Source: CAZAGA01 sp041912175 (GTDB taxonomy: Bacteria; Chloroflexota; Anaerolineae; Anaerolineales; UBA4823). Taken from it: a stretch of 9,218 bases of DNA. A program made the position numbers and the translations under genes. Shown piece after piece: positions 6,827-9,218 of this stretch. The stretch's first letter is position 1; every line of letters starts with the position of its first letter. The DNA is taken from positions 1 through 9,218 of the forward strand of contig JAYRNN010000184.1 of assembly GCA_041912175.1 (NCBI GenBank), read 5' to 3'. Below the pieces are notes generated by a model. It had not been told where the DNA came from. It ran no database searches and saw only the letters and a program-made list of their open reading frames with translations.

Positions 6827-7560
6827 AAGAATGGGTGTACGGGCGTAATGCCGTCTTTGAGACTCTGCGCGCCGGCCGGCGTCAAGCGTTTCGTTTATGG
6901 GTTGCTCAAGGTGTGCAGGAGAAAGGCCGCCTGGCGCAATCGCTTGAAATTTGTGTGAAACGAGAAGTCCTGATTGAGCAGGTTCCCCGCCAACGCCTGG
7001 ACGCCATCAGCGATGGAAATCAGGGGGTAGCGCTGGAATGTAGCGGCTATCCTTATCGTGAGTTGGTCGATATCCTGGATTTGGCGCAAGCGCTTCATCA
7101 AGCGCCCTTTATATTGATCCTGGACGCGTTGAAAGATCCACAGAACCTTGGTTCGTTGTTGCGTACCGCCGAAGTCGTCGGGGTGCACGGCGTTTTGTTG
7201 CCGTTAAAGCATACGGTGACAGTTACGCCGGCGGTTGTTAACGCCTCATCTGGCGCCAGTGAGCATCTACTGATTGCTCAGGCAAATTTAGCCCAAACAA
7301 TCGCTACTTTGAAAGAGGCTGGGCTGTGGGCAGTGGGTTTGGAAAGTGGTTCAGCCGCGCTGACGCCAGACCAAATCCGCCTGGACGGCCCATTGGCATT
7401 GGTGGTAGGCAGCGAGGGTCAAGGAATGCGTCCCTTGGTACGGGAATCTTGCGATTTCCTGCTGCGATTACCGATGCGCGGAAAAATTGAATCGTTGAAT
7501 GCCGCTGTGGCCGGGTCGATCGGGCTCTATCTTGCTTGGCAGGCGCGTGGTTTTACATAA
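6823..7560 (+). CDS. rlmB: TrmH/SpoU-family RNA 2'-O-methyltransferase, RlmB-like
   Basis: A 245-residue SPOUT (trefoil-knot) methyltransferase, close to the 243 residues of E. coli RlmB, which methylates the ribose of G2251 in 23S rRNA. The N-terminal substrate-binding domain (about 3-75) starts VYGRNAVFETLRAG and ends in NQGVALEC. The catalytic domain has motif 1 DPQNLGSLLRTAE (105-117, with N108 and R114), motif 2 VVGSEGQGM (194-202) and motif 3 LPMRGKIESLNAAVAGSIGL (216-235), which form the knot and bind SAM. The start codon overlaps the stop of the preceding methyltransferase gene (ATGA), and the gene ends the operon. An exact target within the TrmH family cannot be proved from sequence, but the length, the N-terminal domain and the neighbour cysS favour RlmB. 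Confidence 0.92.
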   Translation: MKEWVYGRNAVFETLRAGRRQAFRLWVAQGVQEKGRLAQSLEICVKREVLIEQVPRQRLDAISDGNQGVALECSGYPYRELVDILDLAQALHQAPFILILDALKDPQNLGSLLRTAEVVGVHGVLLPLKHTVTVTPAVVNASSGASEHLLIAQANLAQTIATLKEAGLWAVGLESGSAALTPDQIRLDGPLALVVGSEGQGMRPLVRESCDFLLRLPMRGKIESLNAAVAGSIGLYLAWQARGFT

Positions 7561-7645
7561 GGCGCTTGTTCCTGTTGTCGCTACCCGCCTGGCGCAAAAA
7601 TCGATGCCGGGCTTAGAAACCTTGCCTGCAGCCCCCCGACTCTTG

Positions 7646-7686
7646 AATGGGTGCATCCAGGCGCTTTAGACTTGGATGCACCCATT
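7646..7686. terminator. long perfect inverted repeat between convergent genes
   Basis: AATGGGTGCATCCA (7646-7659) pairs perfectly with TGGATGCACCCATT (7673-7686). Two more pairs (G-U and G-C) lie inside and the loop is nine bases. It sits between the end of rlmB and the end of the convergent lectin-like gene, seven bases from the latter's stop, so it is placed to end transcripts from both sides. Neither side has a convincing T-run, so it may act through stability, Rho, or mRNA end protection, or it may be a dispersed repeat. The rest of 7561-7692 holds nothing I recognise. Confidence 0.55.
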
Positions 7687-7692
7687 GCCAAT

Positions 7693-8181
7693 TTACTTGA
7701 AGGTCACCAGATAGTGACCCTGATTATCGTCGTAATAGCCGAGGTTATCGTTGATGATCAGATACAATTTGCCGCTGGCAGGCGCAGTAACGGTCTCTGT
7801 GTTGCCAATTGCAAATATCACCGCCCCTTTGGAGCCTACGACTTTGCCGATCAACATGCCATATGGCGCGTAATCCAACGCGCACGGCGGTGGCGCATCT
7901 TCGTAAAGCCCACAGCCAAGCGATTCTACCTGTCCCCCGGGATCACTCAGTGATCCCGGAAAATATTCGACGGAAGTAGAGGCATAACCCACGGAATTGA
8001 TATGCAATTCCTGACCAACTTGGACACTGAGGCCGGTATAAGTCCACTCAACCGTTGCGGGAACATAAACGGTGAGTGGAGGCAATTGTGTGCTGGCCTT
8101 GCCTGGTGCAACAAGCCCGAGGGCAAGAGTGATTACCACCAGGCTGAATATCGAGAATCGTTTCAGAGCAAATTTATCCAT
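7693..8181 (-). CDS. secreted protein with LecA/PA-IL-like lectin domain
   Basis: A 162-residue protein with a signal peptide: basic start MDKFALKR, hydrophobic core FSIFSLVVITLALGLV, likely cut after GKA (residue 29). The mature part of about 133 residues reads as a beta-sandwich like the PA-IL (LecA) galactose-binding family: VEWTYTGLSVQVGQELHINS (44-63), APYGMLIGKVVGSKGAVIFA (105-124) with IGNTE following, and GKLYLIINDNLGYYDDNQGH (137-156). The Asp/Asn-rich last stretch lies where LecA binds calcium and sugar. Cys90 and Cys100 could form a disulfide. A longer start at 8211 exists, but the ATG at 8181 has GGAGG nine to ten bases upstream and gives a proper signal peptide. The gene stands alone and faces the rlmB operon. 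Sugar binding is inferred, not shown. Confidence 0.75.
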   Translation of the reverse strand: MDKFALKRFSIFSLVVITLALGLVAPGKASTQLPPLTVYVPATVEWTYTGLSVQVGQELHINSVGYASTSVEYFPGSLSDPGGQVESLGCGLYEDAPPPCALDYAPYGMLIGKVVGSKGAVIFAIGNTETVTAPASGKLYLIINDNLGYYDDNQGHYLVTFK

Positions 8182-8256
8182 TCTGGTATCCCTCCATGGA
8201 ATTACAAGCATTGACGCGAGATCTGAGTAACCAATAATTCTGTGACGCCTCCTTTC

Positions 8257-8278
8257 ATTCGAAACACGGAATTCGAAT
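8257..8278. repeat. 7-bp inverted repeat in the lectin gene leader
   Basis: ATTCGAA (8257-8263) and TTCGAAT (8272-8278) form a perfect dyad with an 8-base spacer, about 76 bases before the lectin-like start codon and downstream of its predicted transcription start. It could be an operator for a dimeric repressor or an RNA hairpin. No known regulator site is recognised. Confidence 0.35.
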
Positions 8279-8311
8279 CCCTAAAGTTTGTTGACATGGC
8301 TCCTGATAATA

Positions 8312-8339
8312 ATTATCGCGCCGGTTGATGGAAGATCAA
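8312..8339 (-). promoter_or_regulatory. possible promoter of the lectin-like gene
   Basis: On the minus strand TTGATC (8339-8334) and GATAAT (8317-8312) are 16 bases apart. Transcription would begin near 8305, leaving about 124 nt of leader. The leader contains an unused-looking AAAGGAGG (8255-8248) and the dyad at 8257-8278. The boxes match the consensus in 4 and 5 of 6 positions, so this is plausible rather than certain. Confidence 0.35.
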
Positions 8340-8435
8340 GTTAATAAAATCCAGGTCGCTGTCACTTTATTGGTGGGCGAGTTTGTGGGTGACTATAACA
8401 AACCCAGCCGAATCATTTTCTTCGGTTAAAAACCA

Positions 8436-8464
8436 TTGACGTCTGCTGCGAATCCTGATAGACT
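8436..8464 (+). promoter_or_regulatory. tRNA-tuf unit promoter P1
   Basis: TTGACG (8436-8441) and TAGACT (8459-8464) are separated by 17 bases. The two boxes are nearly the same as those of the yacL operon promoter. It lies about 140 bases upstream of the first tRNA and points toward it. Confidence 0.5.
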
Positions 8465-8523
8465 CACTCGCCGCAGGGATGGAAATGTCCTTGAGATTGG
8501 TCTGCGAAGTCACGAATTTAATC

Positions 8524-8552
8524 TTGTCGTAGAACAGGCCCTCTGGTATAAT
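8524..8552 (+). promoter_or_regulatory. tRNA-tuf unit promoter P2
   Basis: TTGTCG (8524-8529) and a perfect TATAAT (8547-8552) lie 17 bases apart, with TGG before the -10 giving an extended -10 box. Transcription would begin near 8559, about 46 bases before tRNA-Thr. This is the strongest promoter match in the window, as expected for stable RNA and EF-Tu genes. Confidence 0.7.
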
Positions 8553-8604
8553 GCCATTCGCCTTATCGCTGGCACCTTATCAATTCGCGCCGCAAGTTCT
8601 TTGC

Positions 8605-8680
8605 GCCGACGTAGCTCAATCGGCAGAGCAACCGCCTTGTAAGTGGTAGGTTATGGGTTCGATTCCCATCGTCGGCTCCA
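8605..8680 (+). tRNA. tRNA-Thr (anticodon UGU)
   Basis: A complete cloverleaf. The acceptor stem is GCCGACG/CGTCGGC and the D-stem GCTC/GAGC has loop AATCGGCA. The anticodon stem ACCGC/GTGGT has one G-U pair and loop CTTGTAA (anticodon TGT), and the T-arm is ATGGG-TTCGATT-CCCAT. The discriminator is T (8677) and the CCA end is encoded (8678-8680), unlike the other two tRNAs here. It reads ACA and other ACN codons and is the first gene of the tRNA-tuf unit. Confidence 0.96.
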
Positions 8681-8686
8681 GGCATT

Positions 8687-8773
8687 GTTGATTGATGAAT
8701 GTCGATTGTCGATTTTAGCCTTTTCCCAGCGAGCTGGATGGCTAAAATCTGCAATCTACAATTGGCAATCTTC
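8687..8773. repeat. symmetric heptad-repeat inverted element between two tRNA genes
   Basis: Four contiguous 7-bp units GTTGATT, GATGAAT, GTCGATT, GTCGATT (8687-8714) are followed by TTAGCC. After a 19-base centre come GGCTAA and four more units in the opposite sense: AATCTGC, AATCTAC, AATTGGC, AATCTTC (8746-8773). The inner arms GATTTTAGCC (8711-8720) and GGCTAAAATC (8740-8749) pair perfectly, and the outer heptads pair partly. The centre carries its own small palindrome, CCAG-CGAG-CTGG (8727-8730 with 8733-8737 region). The element nearly fills the gap between tRNA-Thr and tRNA-Tyr and would form one long hairpin in the precursor RNA. It resembles the heptamer short tandem repeats (STRR) known in cyanobacteria in period, not clearly in sequence. 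Confidence 0.7.
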
Positions 8774-8780
8774 AAAATAT

Positions 8781-8863
8781 GGGCAGTTACCCAAGTGGCC
8801 AACGGGGTCTGACTGTAAATCAGATGGCAGAAGCCTTCGGAGGTTCGAATCCTTCACTGCCCA
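8781..8863 (+). tRNA. tRNA-Tyr (anticodon GUA)
   Basis: A class II tRNA of 83 nt. The acceptor stem is GGGCAGT/ACTGCCC and the D-stem is CCC/GGG. The anticodon stem TCTGA/TCAGA carries loop CTGTAAA (anticodon GTA). The long variable arm contains GGC-AGAA-GCC, and the T-arm GGAGG-TTCGAAT-CCTTC has one G-U pair. The discriminator is A and CCA is not encoded. Anticodon and long variable arm together fix it as bacterial tRNA-Tyr. Confidence 0.96.
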
Positions 8864-8931
8864 CTTATTGCTACGGCTGACCAGGCTGTTCGTTTAGCCA
8901 GGCAGCGCGTAGTTTTGTAATGAAACGGCAT

Positions 8932-9004
8932 GCCCTCATAGCTCAGTCGGTAGAGCACGTTCTTGGTAAGAACGGGGTCATGGGTTCAAATCCCATTGAG
9001 GGCT
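8932..9004 (+). tRNA. tRNA-Thr (anticodon GGU)
   Basis: A complete 73-nt cloverleaf. The acceptor stem is GCCCTCA/TGAGGGC, the D-stem GCTC/GAGC, the anticodon stem CGTTC/GAACG with loop TTGGTAA (anticodon GGT), and the T-arm ATGGG-TTCAAAT-CCCAT. The discriminator is T and CCA is not encoded. It reads ACC and ACU. It lies 40 bases before tuf, the place of thrT in E. coli. Confidence 0.96.
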
Positions 9005-9044
9005 CTCGTTGCCAGAGTTAAGTTTGACTGAAGGAGATGGACTT

Positions 9045-9218
9045 ATGGGAAAGCAGAAATTTGATCGCAGCAAGCCGCACATGAACGTTGTGTCGATGGG
9101 GCAATTTGACCACGTAAAAACGACCTTGACCGCGGCGATCACCAAGTTCAGCGCCCTGCAGGGGTACGGCGAGTTTCGGGCCTTCGACTCGATCGACAAT
9201 GCGCCGGAAGAGAAAGCG
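9045..9218 (+). CDS. tuf: elongation factor Tu, N-terminus only, with altered P-loop
   Basis: The first 58 residues of EF-Tu, the GTPase that brings aminoacyl-tRNA to the ribosome; the rest lies beyond the right edge. KFDRSKPHMNV (5-15), DHVKTTLTAAITKFSALQG (22-40) and FRAFDSIDNAPEEKA (44-58) align without gaps to the usual start. The G1 loop, normally GHVDHGKTT, reads GQFDHVKTT (19-27): the last glycine of GxxxxGK[ST] is Val24, and residues 16-18 read VSM instead of GTI. K25 and T26 remain. AAGGAG lies eight bases before the ATG, and the tRNA-Thr just upstream is the normal tuf neighbour. The reading frame is intact, so it is either a sequence error, a decayed or divergent copy, or a genuine variant; the missing downstream part would decide. 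Confidence 0.85.
   Translation, partial: MGKQKFDRSKPHMNVVSMGQFDHVKTTLTAAITKFSALQGYGEFRAFDSIDNAPEEKA

Larger units (their letters stand above)
8182..8604. other. intergenic region between lectin-like gene and tRNA genes
   Basis: This 423-bp divergent spacer carries the lectin gene leader and possible promoter on the left and the two tRNA-tuf promoters on the right. A weak hairpin CCGAA-TCATTTTC-TTCGG (about 8408-8425) is followed by TTAAAAA. I see no gene in it, and the short ORFs there have no recognisable protein features. Confidence 0.6.

Noticed and set aside
8182..8211. Ten-codon longer start for the lectin-like protein.
   Set aside because: It would place the good GGAGG ribosome site inside the gene and add a polar stretch before the signal peptide.
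8291..8319. A perfect TTGACA at 8291-8296 on the plus strand as a further tRNA promoter.
   Set aside because: No acceptable -10 box lies 16-18 bases downstream (TATCGC at best).
8701..8714. Short repeats near the tRNAs as a CRISPR array.
   Set aside because: The units are 7 bp, contiguous and mirrored, with no spacers; no cas gene is present.
8905..8926. A stretch in the place of E. coli glyT loosely resembling the 5' part of tRNA-Gly (GCG...GTAGTTT...AATG...AAAC).
   Set aside because: No anticodon stem, T-arm or matching acceptor end follows, and the likeness needs gaps; chance similarity cannot be excluded.

Overview
The window looks like a chromosomal housekeeping region of a bacterium, probably an uncultured member of the Chloroflexota (Anaerolineae-like). 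That placement is inferred. It rests on the EF-Tu N-terminus, on a jelly-roll domain type I associate with this phylum, and on the gene mix; no rRNA is present to settle it. Base composition is moderately GC-rich in genes, with AT-rich promoter spacers.

Left part (1-3215, minus strand): a three-gene, closely spaced set read right to left. It holds a UMF1/Atg22-type MFS transporter with a large extra domain, a UbiE/MenG-type methyltransferase, and a second class I SAM methyltransferase cut by the window edge. A good -10 box lies upstream in a 435-bp divergent spacer (3216-3650).

Middle (3651-7560, plus strand): a compact operon of a YacL-like PIN/TRAM membrane protein, cysS, a YrrT-like methyltransferase and rlmB. 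The last two junctions are ATGA stop/start overlaps. The order yacL-cysS-rlmB matches the Bacillus subtilis yacL-...-cysS-mrnC-rlmB block, with the methyltransferase sitting where mrnC lies there. The operon has a clear sigma70-type promoter and a leader containing a terminator-like hairpin next to the ribosome binding site. A long perfect hairpin (7646-7686) separates it from the next, convergent gene.

Right part (7693-9218): a minus-strand gene for a small secreted protein with a LecA/PA-IL-like lectin domain, then a plus-strand tRNA-tuf unit. The latter has two good promoters, tRNA-Thr(UGU), tRNA-Tyr(GUA), tRNA-Thr(GGU) and the start of tuf. This is the E. coli thrU-tyrU-glyT-thrT-tufB order without glyT. 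Between the first two tRNAs sits an 87-bp symmetric element built of heptad repeats.

Most of the window is ordinary. The strongest oddities are the EF-Tu start, whose P-loop departs from the nearly invariant sequence; the jelly-roll domain with two extra membrane segments spliced into the MFS transporter; and the heptad inverted-repeat element between tRNA genes. I see no defence system, CRISPR array, transposase or prophage gene.
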